Part shown: positions 1 through 5,353 of the stretch, piece after piece | Numbering within the stretch: position 1 is the stretch's first letter | Layout of the letters: every line of letters begins with the position of its first letter | DNA from: CAIOSQ01 sp044359885 | GTDB taxonomy: Bacteria; Pseudomonadota; Alphaproteobacteria; CACIAM-22H2 | Length of the DNA: 5,610 nt | NCBI GenBank assembly: GCA_044359885.1 | Contig: JBIKLI010000293.1 | Coordinates: 1 to 5,610, forward strand | Direction: 5' to 3' | The notes under the pieces: model-generated | Seen by the model: the letters and a program-made list of their open reading frames with translations, nothing else | The model's database searches: none | What the model was told of the DNA's origin: nothing | Translations under genes and position numbers: made by a program

Positions 1-106
1 CCGCCGTCGCTTCGTAGAGCACGACCCGTCGCCCGCGCCCGGCGCGGGCGACGGTGCCGGCGGCGGCGAGCCCGGCGAGGCCGGCACCGACGACATGGAT
101 GGTCAT
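1..106 (-). CDS. hpnE: HpnE, hydroxysqualene dehydroxylase (5' part only)
   Basis: Only the first 35 codons lie in the window; the gene continues past the left edge. The visible peptide opens with MTIHVVGAGLAGLAAA, a Rossmann dinucleotide-binding loop (G7-x-G9-x-x-G12). It continues to VVLYEAT, where E32 sits where the acidic residue that binds the FAD ribose is expected. This is the N terminus of the FAD-dependent amine-oxidase/phytoene-desaturase-like family. Its position straight after hpnC/hpnD domains identifies it as HpnE, which reductively removes the hydroxyl of hydroxysqualene to give squalene. The ATG (104-106) follows the TGA of the upstream gene (108-110) by one base, with only a weak GGGA-like stretch as ribosome site, so translational coupling is likely. 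The assignment rests on the N terminus plus context. A related FAD desaturase cannot be excluded from 35 residues alone. Confidence 0.85.
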   Translation of the reverse strand, partial: MTIHVVGAGLAGLAAAGTVARAGRGRRVVLYEATA

Positions 107-107
107 C

Positions 108-1733
108 TCAAGACGTCCCGCGCAACGCGGCGACCAGCGCGCCGCAGCGCGCGCCGAGGCCGAGCCGCGGCCGCGCGCCGGGCCGGCGCGCAAGTTGCCG
201 GAGCAGCCGGCGATAGGTCGCCGCGATCAGCCGGATCGCCATCAGCCGCGTCGCGCGGGTCCGCGGCGCCAGCGCGTCCGCCGCCGCGAACGCGTTCTCG
301 GCGAGCGTCAGCATCGTCGCGCGCACGATCGCGAAGGCGGGCGCTGCGACCAGCCGGCCGAGCTCGGCCGAGGGGTCGAGGCCTGCCTGCCGGATCAGTT
401 CGGCGGGAACGTAGAGGCGGCCGCGCGCGGCATCCTCGTCGATGTCGCGCAGGACATTGACCATCTGCAGCGCCTCGCCGAGGGCGATCGCGTAGGCCGT
501 GTCCGCCTCGCCGTCCAGGCCGTTCGCGGCCAGCACCAGGACGCCGATCGAACCTGCGACCTGCCGGCAATATGTCCGCAGCGCGGCGAGATCGGCGAGC
601 CGCCGCTCCTCCGCGCAGTCGGCTTCCAGCCCGTCGATCAGGACAAGGAACTCCGCGGCCGGCAGGCGCGCGGCCAGCGGCGCCAGCGCCGTCACCAGCG
701 GTTCCTCGCTGTCGTTTTCGGCGATCGCGCGGCGCCAGGCCGCGAAGGCCGCAAGGCGCATCGCGGGCGTCGCGGGACCGTCGGCGATGTCGTCCAGTCG
801 CCGTGCCAGGGCATAGATCCCGGCCACCGCCGCGCGCGCGTCGGCGGGAAACAGCCGCATGGCGAGCGCGAAGCTGGAACTGCCGCTGCGGCCGCGATGG
901 CGGAGCGCCGCACCCAGGAAGCGCGTCGCCTTCTGCCAGCGCGGCAGCGCGACGCGTCGCGCCAGAGGATCATGCCGGCGCAGGCGGCGCGACAGCGCGC
1001 GGGCCAGGGCGACGATGCCCGCGCTCTCGCGGCCCAGCCCGGCCGTGCCGGCCAGACCGGGCAGCGCCGCGGCCTCGTCCAGCATCGCGTCGACGCGATC
1101 GAGCGTGTGGTCGATCACGCGGCGCAGGCCCGGGGCGCACCGCCGCGCCGCCAGCGCGCCGGGATCGAGTCCGGCGGCGGTCAGCCACTCGGCCGGCAGG
1201 TAGCGCCGGCCGAGGCGCAGATGGTCGTCGCGCAGGTCCTGCAGGTGGTTGAGGATCTGCAGCGCGGTGCAGAGCGAGTCGCTGGCCCTGGCGGCGCCTG
1301 CGTCGGCGCCATGGAGCTCGAGCAGGAAACGTCCGACCGGGTTGGCCGAGAAGCGGCAATAGGCGACCAGATCGCTCCAGGTCGCGCAGGACCGTCCATC
1401 CGCATCGGCGAGGAACGCCTGGATCAGATGGCGCGCATGCACGATGTCGAAGGCTTGGCGCGCCGCCGTCCGCCGGAGCCGCGCGCAATCCTGCGCAAGC
1501 CTGTCGTCCGGCGCCGGCGCGCCGCCGGCCAGCACGGCGTCAAGGGCCAGCAGCCGCGCGCGCTTTGCCGCCGCATCCATGCCCGGCATGTCGGCGACAT
1601 CGTCCGCGCCGCGCGCGACGCGATAGAAATCGGCAACCGCACCGCGCATCGCCGGCGCCAGGAAGCGCGAGGCGACGGGGAAATTCTCGGCGCGGCGCGC
1701 CGCCTCGGTCGGGTCTTGCGGGGAGATGGGCAT
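108..1733 (-). CDS. hpnC-hpnD: HpnC-HpnD fusion: hydroxysqualene synthase plus presqualene diphosphate synthase
   Basis: A 541-residue protein holds two complete trans-isoprenyl diphosphate synthase (head-to-head) domains. The N-terminal domain (about residues 12-275) has HpnC hallmarks: ENFPVAS (16-22), first Asp motif DDVAD (44-48), YCRFSANPVGRFLL (125-138) and second Asp motif in LQDLRDDH (D166, D170), followed by GRRYLP. The C-terminal domain (about 282-541) has HpnD hallmarks: SGSSSFALAMRLFP (284-296), DDIAD (314-318), YCRQVAGSIGVL (388-399) and NVLRDIDED (D430, D434), then GRLYVP. Known roles: HpnD makes presqualene diphosphate from two farnesyl diphosphates, and HpnC converts it to hydroxysqualene. 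Each domain is close to the usual single-protein length (about 260-290 residues), with almost no linker. The reading frame is open throughout, and the only ATG/GTG near the junction lies inside the conserved AMRLFP motif, so HpnD has no good independent start. The ATG at 1731-1733 lacks a Shine-Dalgarno and sits just before the ENFPV motif. All metal-binding aspartates are intact in both halves, so both are probably active. Confidence 0.93.
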   Translation of the reverse strand: MPISPQDPTEAARRAENFPVASRFLAPAMRGAVADFYRVARGADDVADMPGMDAAAKRARLLALDAVLAGGAPAPDDRLAQDCARLRRTAARQAFDIVHARHLIQAFLADADGRSCATWSDLVAYCRFSANPVGRFLLELHGADAGAARASDSLCTALQILNHLQDLRDDHLRLGRRYLPAEWLTAAGLDPGALAARRCAPGLRRVIDHTLDRVDAMLDEAAALPGLAGTAGLGRESAGIVALARALSRRLRRHDPLARRVALPRWQKATRFLGAALRHRGRSGSSSFALAMRLFPADARAAVAGIYALARRLDDIADGPATPAMRLAAFAAWRRAIAENDSEEPLVTALAPLAARLPAAEFLVLIDGLEADCAEERRLADLAALRTYCRQVAGSIGVLVLAANGLDGEADTAYAIALGEALQMVNVLRDIDEDAARGRLYVPAELIRQAGLDPSAELGRLVAAPAFAIVRATMLTLAENAFAAADALAPRTRATRLMAIRLIAATYRRLLRQLARRPGARPRLGLGARCGALVAALRGTS

Positions 1734-1762
1734 CGGGTCGAACCGGTTTATATACCGGCACG
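1734..1762. promoter_or_regulatory. 29-bp divergent promoter region with AT-rich palindrome
   Basis: This is all the DNA between the start codons of the HpnC-HpnD fusion (minus) and the NDUFAF6-like gene (plus). It contains a perfect inverted repeat, CCGGT-TTATAT-ACCGG (1743-1758), whose centre is the only clearly AT-rich stretch nearby. The centre can supply a -10-like hexamer on both strands: TATAAA reading leftwards (1752 to 1747) and TTATAT or TATACC reading rightwards (1748-1756). Neither ATG is preceded by a Shine-Dalgarno sequence. With those -10 positions, transcripts would start about 7-10 nt before, or at, each ATG. I see no convincing -35 on either side; any would lie inside the opposing gene. 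The palindrome could instead be an operator. The promoter role is inferred from position and composition. Confidence 0.5.
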
Positions 1763-2605
1763 ATGACGACGGACGAGGTCGAGTACTGCGCCGGCCAGCT
1801 GCGCCAGGGCGATCGGGACCGCTGGCTCTGCGCGCTGTTCGCGCCGGAGCGGGGACGGCCCGCGGTTCTGGCCCTGGGGGCGTTCAATCTCGAGTTGGCA
1901 CGGATCCGCGATTCCGTGCGCGAGCCGCACATGGCCCTCATCCGGCTGCACTGGTGGCGCGAGACCGTCGCCGAATGCACGGCCGGCACGCCACGTCGGC
2001 ATCCGGTCGCGACGGCACTGGCGCGATTGCTGGCCGATCGTCAGGCGATCGCGCCGGCCCTGCAGCAGATGATCGACGCGCGGGAAAAGGACATCGAGGA
2101 GGTGCCGTTCGTCGCGCCCACCGATCTCCTGGCCTATGCCGACGGCACCGGCGGCGCGCTGGCGCGTGCGACGATCCTGGCCCTGGACGACGATGCCGGG
2201 CCGCGCGCCGAGGCGGCGGCCCTGGCGCTGGGACGCGGCTCTGCCCTGGCCGGATTGCTGCGCGCCGTCGTCCCCCTCGCGCGGCTGCGGCGCTGTCCCG
2301 TGCCCGCCCAGTCCCTGGCGCGCCATGGCATCGATCCGGAGGCGTGGTTCGCCGGCCGGGCAGGCGCGCCGGCGGCGGCGGTGGCGGCGGAGATCGCCCG
2401 CGACGCAGCCGCCAGCTTCGCCGGGATCGCGCGGCGCGACCTTGCCGCGGCCGGGCTGGCGCTGGGCGGGCTTGCGGTTCTCGGGCGGGCCCATCTGCGC
2501 CGGCTCGCCCGCGCCGGACACGATCCCTTCGCTCCCGGACTGGCGCAGCCCGCGCCCGGCGACGCGCTGCGGCTGGCCTGGGCGCGGGTCGCGCGGCGGT
2601 GGTGA
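1763..2605 (+). CDS. NDUFAF6-like squalene/phytoene synthase superfamily protein
   Basis: The 280-residue product resembles the alphaproteobacterial proteins related to mitochondrial NDUFAF6 (a complex I assembly factor), a side branch of the squalene/phytoene synthase fold. Diagnostic stretches are YCAGQLRQGDRDRW (8-21), ALFAPERGRPAVLALGAFNLELARIRDSV (24-52), RLHWWRE (61-67), GTPRRHPVA (75-83) and DAREKD (105-110). At the position of the first Asp-rich motif it reads ARIRDSV rather than DDxxD. The second site near residues 167-181 (RAVVPLARLRRCPVP) also lacks the DxxxD of true synthases. Prenyl diphosphate condensation is therefore unlikely, and a non-catalytic assembly or lipid-related role is more plausible. 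There is no signal peptide or clear transmembrane helix. The ATG at 1763 fits the family N terminus; there is no Shine-Dalgarno, so leaderless translation is possible. The gene lies head-to-head with hpnC-hpnD and converges on trmFO with a 7-bp gap. The exact bacterial function is unknown. Confidence 0.85.
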   Translation: MTTDEVEYCAGQLRQGDRDRWLCALFAPERGRPAVLALGAFNLELARIRDSVREPHMALIRLHWWRETVAECTAGTPRRHPVATALARLLADRQAIAPALQQMIDAREKDIEEVPFVAPTDLLAYADGTGGALARATILALDDDAGPRAEAAALALGRGSALAGLLRAVVPLARLRRCPVPAQSLARHGIDPEAWFAGRAGAPAAAVAAEIARDAAASFAGIARRDLAAAGLALGGLAVLGRAHLRRLARAGHDPFAPGLAQPAPGDALRLAWARVARRW

Positions 2606-2612
2606 GCGGGTC

Positions 2613-3980
2613 TCAGCCGGCAGCGGCGATCCAGGCGGCGATGTCGGCGCGCGCCCTGGCGGTGAGCAGACGGCGGCGATCGGTCCCGCGGACGACCGGA
2701 CGGCCCTTGGCGTCGCGATCCGCGTCCTCGGCGAGCGGCGGGAACAGGCCGAAATTGCAGTTCATCGGCTGGAACGTGGCGCTGTCGGCGCCGCCGGTGA
2801 CATGGCCCAGCAACGCCCCCAGCGCCGATGTCGCGGGCGGCGGCACGGGGGCGGCGCCGTGCCGCTCGGCGGCGGCGAAGCGCCCGGCAAGCAGTCCGAT
2901 CGCCGCGCTTTCGACATAGCCCTCGACGCCGGTGATCTGTCCCGCGAAGCGCAGGCGCGGCATGGCCGACAGGCGCAGCGTGGCGTCGAGCAGGCGGGGC
3001 GAGTTGATGAAGGTGTTGCGGTGCAGGCCACCCAGCCGCGCGAACTCCGCGCGCTCCAGGCCGGGGATCGTGCGGAAGATGCGCACCTGCTCGCCATGGC
3101 GCAGCTTGGTCTGGAAGCCGACGATGTTGTAGAGCGTCCCCAGCGCGTTGTCCTGGCGCAGCTGCACGACGGCGTAGGGACGGCGGCCGCTGCGCGGATC
3201 GACCAGGCCCACGGGCTTCATCGGCCCGAAGCGCAGCGTGTCCGGGCCGCGCGCCGCCATCACCTCGATCGGCAGGCAGCCCTCGAAATAGGGCGTCGAG
3301 GCCTCCCATTCCTTGAACTCGGTCTTCTCGCCGGCAAGCAGCGCCGCGACGAAGTCGCGGTAGCCCTGCTTCTCCAGCGGGCAGTTGACATAGGCGGCGG
3401 TGTCGCCCGACGGCCCGGGCTTGTCCCAGCGCGACTGCATCCAGGCGACGTCGAAATCGATGCTGTCGCGGTGCACGATCGGCGCGATCGCGTCGAAGAA
3501 GGCGAGCGAGTCGGCACCGGTCAGGTCGCGGATCGCCGCGGCCAGCGCGGGCGAGGTGAGCGGACCGGTGGCGACGATCACGTTGTCCCAGTCCGGCGGC
3601 GGCAGGCCCGCGACTTCCTCGCGCCGGATCGTGACCAGGGGATGGGCGGCGAGCGCCGCGGTGACGGCGGCCGCGAAGCCGTTGCGATCGACGGCCAGTG
3701 CCGATCCGGCGGGAACCTGGTTCGCATCCGCCGCGCGCATGATCAGGGATCCGGCGGCCCGCAATTCGGCATGGAGCAGTCCGACGGCGTTGGTGTCCGC
3801 ATCGTCGGAGCGCAGCGAGTTGGAGCAGACCAGTTCGGCGAGATCGCCGGTCGCATGCGCCTCCGTGGCGCGGACCGGACGCATCTCGTGCAGTTCGACG
3901 GGGACGCCGCGGCGGGCGATCTGCCAGGCGGCTTCCGCCCCGGCAAGGCCGCCGCCGACGACATGGACAGGTTCGGTCAT
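2613..3980 (-). CDS. trmFO: TrmFO, methylenetetrahydrofolate-tRNA-(uracil-5-)-methyltransferase
   Basis: The 455-residue, full-length product matches TrmFO, a cytoplasmic flavoenzyme that uses methylenetetrahydrofolate and FAD to make m5U54 in the T-loop of tRNAs. The N terminus carries the FAD loop VVGGGLAGAEAA (G9, G11, G14), then the family signature CSNSLRSDD with C52. The second conserved cysteine is C235 in YFEGCLPIEV. These match the two functional cysteines known in Bacillus subtilis TrmFO (C53 and C226). Other family blocks are NCPLEKQGY (199-207), TLRFGPMKPVGL (248-259), VVQLRQDN (271-278), NIVGFQTKL (285-293), FINSPRLLD (324-332) and FQPMNCNFGLFPP (403-415). The ATG at 3978-3980 gives the usual short lead into the FAD loop. 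An upstream in-frame ATG would add about 15 residues with no family support. There is no Shine-Dalgarno, and a candidate promoter lies directly upstream. The gene is divergent from the Rid gene and no hairpin terminator is seen at its 3' end. Confidence 0.96.
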   Translation of the reverse strand: MTEPVHVVGGGLAGAEAAWQIARRGVPVELHEMRPVRATEAHATGDLAELVCSNSLRSDDADTNAVGLLHAELRAAGSLIMRAADANQVPAGSALAVDRNGFAAAVTAALAAHPLVTIRREEVAGLPPPDWDNVIVATGPLTSPALAAAIRDLTGADSLAFFDAIAPIVHRDSIDFDVAWMQSRWDKPGPSGDTAAYVNCPLEKQGYRDFVAALLAGEKTEFKEWEASTPYFEGCLPIEVMAARGPDTLRFGPMKPVGLVDPRSGRRPYAVVQLRQDNALGTLYNIVGFQTKLRHGEQVRIFRTIPGLERAEFARLGGLHRNTFINSPRLLDATLRLSAMPRLRFAGQITGVEGYVESAAIGLLAGRFAAAERHGAAPVPPPATSALGALLGHVTGGADSATFQPMNCNFGLFPPLAEDADRDAKGRPVVRGTDRRRLLTARARADIAAWIAAAG

Positions 3981-3988
3981 GACGTTGC

Positions 3989-4018
3989 TAGATAGGGCGA
4001 GGCTGGCCTGCGCGGCAA
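3989..4018 (-). promoter_or_regulatory. Candidate trmFO promoter
   Basis: On the minus strand, TTGCCG (4018 to 4013) and TATCTA (3994 to 3989) are separated by 18 bp, a good sigma70-type arrangement in an otherwise GC-rich gap. Initiation about 6-7 nt downstream would fall at about 3983-3982, only 2-3 nt before the trmFO ATG. That agrees with the absence of a Shine-Dalgarno sequence there. The call rests on sequence pattern alone. Confidence 0.45.
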
Positions 4019-4048
4019 TCGCCATCGCATGCCTGTCGCCATGTTCCT

Positions 4049-4053
4049 GGAGG
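4049..4053 (+). promoter_or_regulatory. Shine-Dalgarno of the Rid-family gene (decides the start)
   Basis: GGAGG lies 8 nt before the ATG at 4062. This favours 4062 over the in-frame upstream ATGs at 4029 and 4041, and it yields the family-typical 127-residue protein beginning MKAINPPGIA. Confidence 0.75.
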
Positions 4054-4061
4054 AACCGACC

Positions 4062-4445
4062 ATGAAGGCCATCAACCCGCCCGGCATCGCCGCCCCCGTC
4101 GGCACCTACAGCCACGCCATCGAGACGCCGCCCGGTGCGCGGCTCCTCCATGTCAGCGGCCAGGTCGGAATCGACCGCGACGGCGTCGCCGCAGCGGATT
4201 TCGAGGGTCAGGCCCGGCTGGTCTGGCAGAACATCGTGGCGATCCTGGGGGCGGCGGGGATGGACTTGAACGACCTCGTGCGCGTGAACACATATCTGGT
4301 CGACGCGGCCGACATCCCGGCCAGCCGCGCGGTGCGCCAGTCGTTCCTGGGCGCGCATCGTCCGGCCTCGACGTTGCTGGTCGTATCGGGCCTCGCGAGC
4401 CCATCGTACCGGATCGAGATCGAGGCCTGGGCGGCGCGCACCTGA
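4062..4445 (+). CDS. Rid (YjgF/YER057c/UK114) family protein lacking the catalytic arginine
   Basis: The 127-residue product is the normal length for a Rid protein, a small trimeric cytoplasmic fold. Visible family features are the N-terminal NPPGIAAPVGTYSHAIE (5-21), HVSGQVGIDRDG (30-41), VWQNIVAILGAAGMDLNDLVRVNTYLVD (54-81) and the closing beta strand YRIEIEAWAA (116-125). In archetypal RidA the segment PAR supplies Arg105, which is needed to hydrolyse reactive enamine/imine intermediates such as 2-aminoacrylate. Here the aligned segment is RPASTLLVV (100-108), placing S103 at that position. The protein therefore probably belongs to the Arg-lacking Rid subfamilies, whose functions are mostly unknown, so I do not call it ridA. 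It is divergent from trmFO (81-bp gap) and is followed 57 bp later by the Sel1-repeat gene on the same strand. I see no clear promoter of its own. Confidence 0.88.
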   Translation: MKAINPPGIAAPVGTYSHAIETPPGARLLHVSGQVGIDRDGVAAADFEGQARLVWQNIVAILGAAGMDLNDLVRVNTYLVDAADIPASRAVRQSFLGAHRPASTLLVVSGLASPSYRIEIEAWAART

Positions 4446-4502
4446 CGGCGGGCGTGGCGGGCGGTTAACGGTTTCTTGGTGTGCCGACGCTAGGAGATCT
4501 TC
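4446..4502 (+). promoter_or_regulatory. Intergenic leader before the Sel1-repeat gene, with Shine-Dalgarno
   Basis: AGGAG (4492-4496) stands 6 nt before the ATG at 4503 and is a good ribosome-binding site. Upstream lie a palindromic GTTAAC (4464-4469) and a T-rich patch (4470-4479), with no well-formed -35/-10 pair. A tandem GGCGGGCG occurs at 4447-4454 and 4456-4463. A promoter may lie here, but co-transcription with the Rid gene is equally possible because no terminator hairpin separates them. Confidence 0.45.
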
Positions 4503-5330
4503 ATGCGCTCGATACGATGCCTGATCGCCGGATGGCTGGTGCTTGGCGCCATGACGGCGTCCGCGCAGGCGCCGGTCCAGGGCTTCGAACTCGCCGAGGC
4601 CTATTTCAAGCGTGGCAACTTCGCCCAGGCCTATCTGATCGGCCTGCCGGTTGCCCAGGCCGGCGATCCGCGCGCCCAGTTCCTGCTCGGAAACCTGTCC
4701 CTCATCGGACGCCCGCCGATCGCCCGCGACCCCAAGGAAGCGATGCGCTGGTACACCAAGGCGGCATCGCGCGGCCATGCCGAGGCCCAGTTCGCCCTCG
4801 CCCAGGCCCATGCCCGTGGCGACGGCGTACCGGTGGACGCCAACCGGTCCCTGCACTGGCTGACCCAGGCGGCCATGAACGGGCATGTGCCGGCGATGAT
4901 GAACCTGGCCCGCCTCAACGACGACGGGGTCGCGAGGCCGCGCGACCGCGCCGCCGCGACCGAATGGGTGCGGCGTGCCGCGGAGCATGGCGATCCGCGC
5001 GCCCAGGCCATCTACGCCGACCGGCTGGAATCGGGGATCGGCGTCGCGCGGAACGAGGCGCTGGCCGAGGTGTGGCGCGAGCGGGCGGCGTCGGCGGCGG
5101 AACCGATGGGCCTGATCAGCCGCGCGCGCGACATCCTGCGCGAGCGCGAACCCAAGCGCAGCGCGCTGATCGATGCCTATGCGAGCGCGGCCTTCGTCGA
5201 ACACAAGGCAAGCGGCGAGCTGAAGCGCGAGGCCGCGGCCATCATGTCGGACTTGTCGCGCCGGCTGACGCCGGCCGACATCGCCGAAGCGAACGCCAAG
5301 CTTGCGACGATGACCCCCGGCAAGCTCTGA
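4503..5330 (+). CDS. Exported Sel1-repeat (TPR-like) protein
   Basis: The 275-residue product starts with a typical Sec signal peptide: positive MRSIR, a hydrophobic core (about 7-18) and TASA, with likely cleavage after A21. No lipobox cysteine is seen, so a soluble periplasmic protein is expected. After an opening half-repeat (28-54) come four Sel1-like units of about 36 residues: roughly 55-91 (GDPRAQFLLGNL...WYTKAASRG), 92-127 (HAEAQFALAQAHARGDGV...WLTQAAMNG), 128-163 (HVPAMMNLARLNDDGVA...WVRRAAEHG) and 164-199 (DPRAQAIYADRLESGIGVA...WRERAASAA). The last 75 residues are predicted helical and charged, with no repeat pattern. Sel1 repeats form alpha-alpha superhelices that bind other proteins; known examples act in envelope processes and signalling. 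The partner here cannot be inferred. A Shine-Dalgarno AGGAG 6 nt upstream fixes the start. Confidence 0.85.
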   Translation: MRSIRCLIAGWLVLGAMTASAQAPVQGFELAEAYFKRGNFAQAYLIGLPVAQAGDPRAQFLLGNLSLIGRPPIARDPKEAMRWYTKAASRGHAEAQFALAQAHARGDGVPVDANRSLHWLTQAAMNGHVPAMMNLARLNDDGVARPRDRAAATEWVRRAAEHGDPRAQAIYADRLESGIGVARNEALAEVWRERAASAAEPMGLISRARDILREREPKRSALIDAYASAAFVEHKASGELKREAAAIMSDLSRRLTPADIAEANAKLATMTPGKL

Positions 5331-5353
5331 GCGCGGCGCTTCGGCGGAGATCT

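Noticed and set aside
54..1766. A 570-codon open frame on the plus strand across the HpnC-HpnD gene.
   Set aside because: It is exactly antisense to a gene with two clear domain signatures. Its product is a low-complexity Arg/Ala/Gly/Gln-rich chain with no motif. Stop-free antisense frames are expected at this GC content.
2606..2612. Possible bidirectional terminator between the NDUFAF6-like gene and trmFO.
   Set aside because: The gap is 7 bp and I found no stem-loop with a T-tract there or in the adjoining coding ends.
2136..3995. A 619-codon plus-strand frame overlapping the NDUFAF6-like gene and antisense to trmFO.
   Set aside because: Its composition is Arg/Gly/Ala-rich with no domain pattern, and it conflicts with two recognised genes.
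4464..4479. GTTAAC followed by a T-rich patch before the Sel1 gene, considered as a CtrA-type site.
   Set aside because: Only one TTAA half-site is present and the second half of the TTAA-N7-TTAA pattern is missing, so the match is too weak to call.
5331..5353. A small CGC-TTCG-GCG stem just after the Sel1 stop, considered as a terminator.
   Set aside because: The stem is only 3 bp and no T-tract follows.
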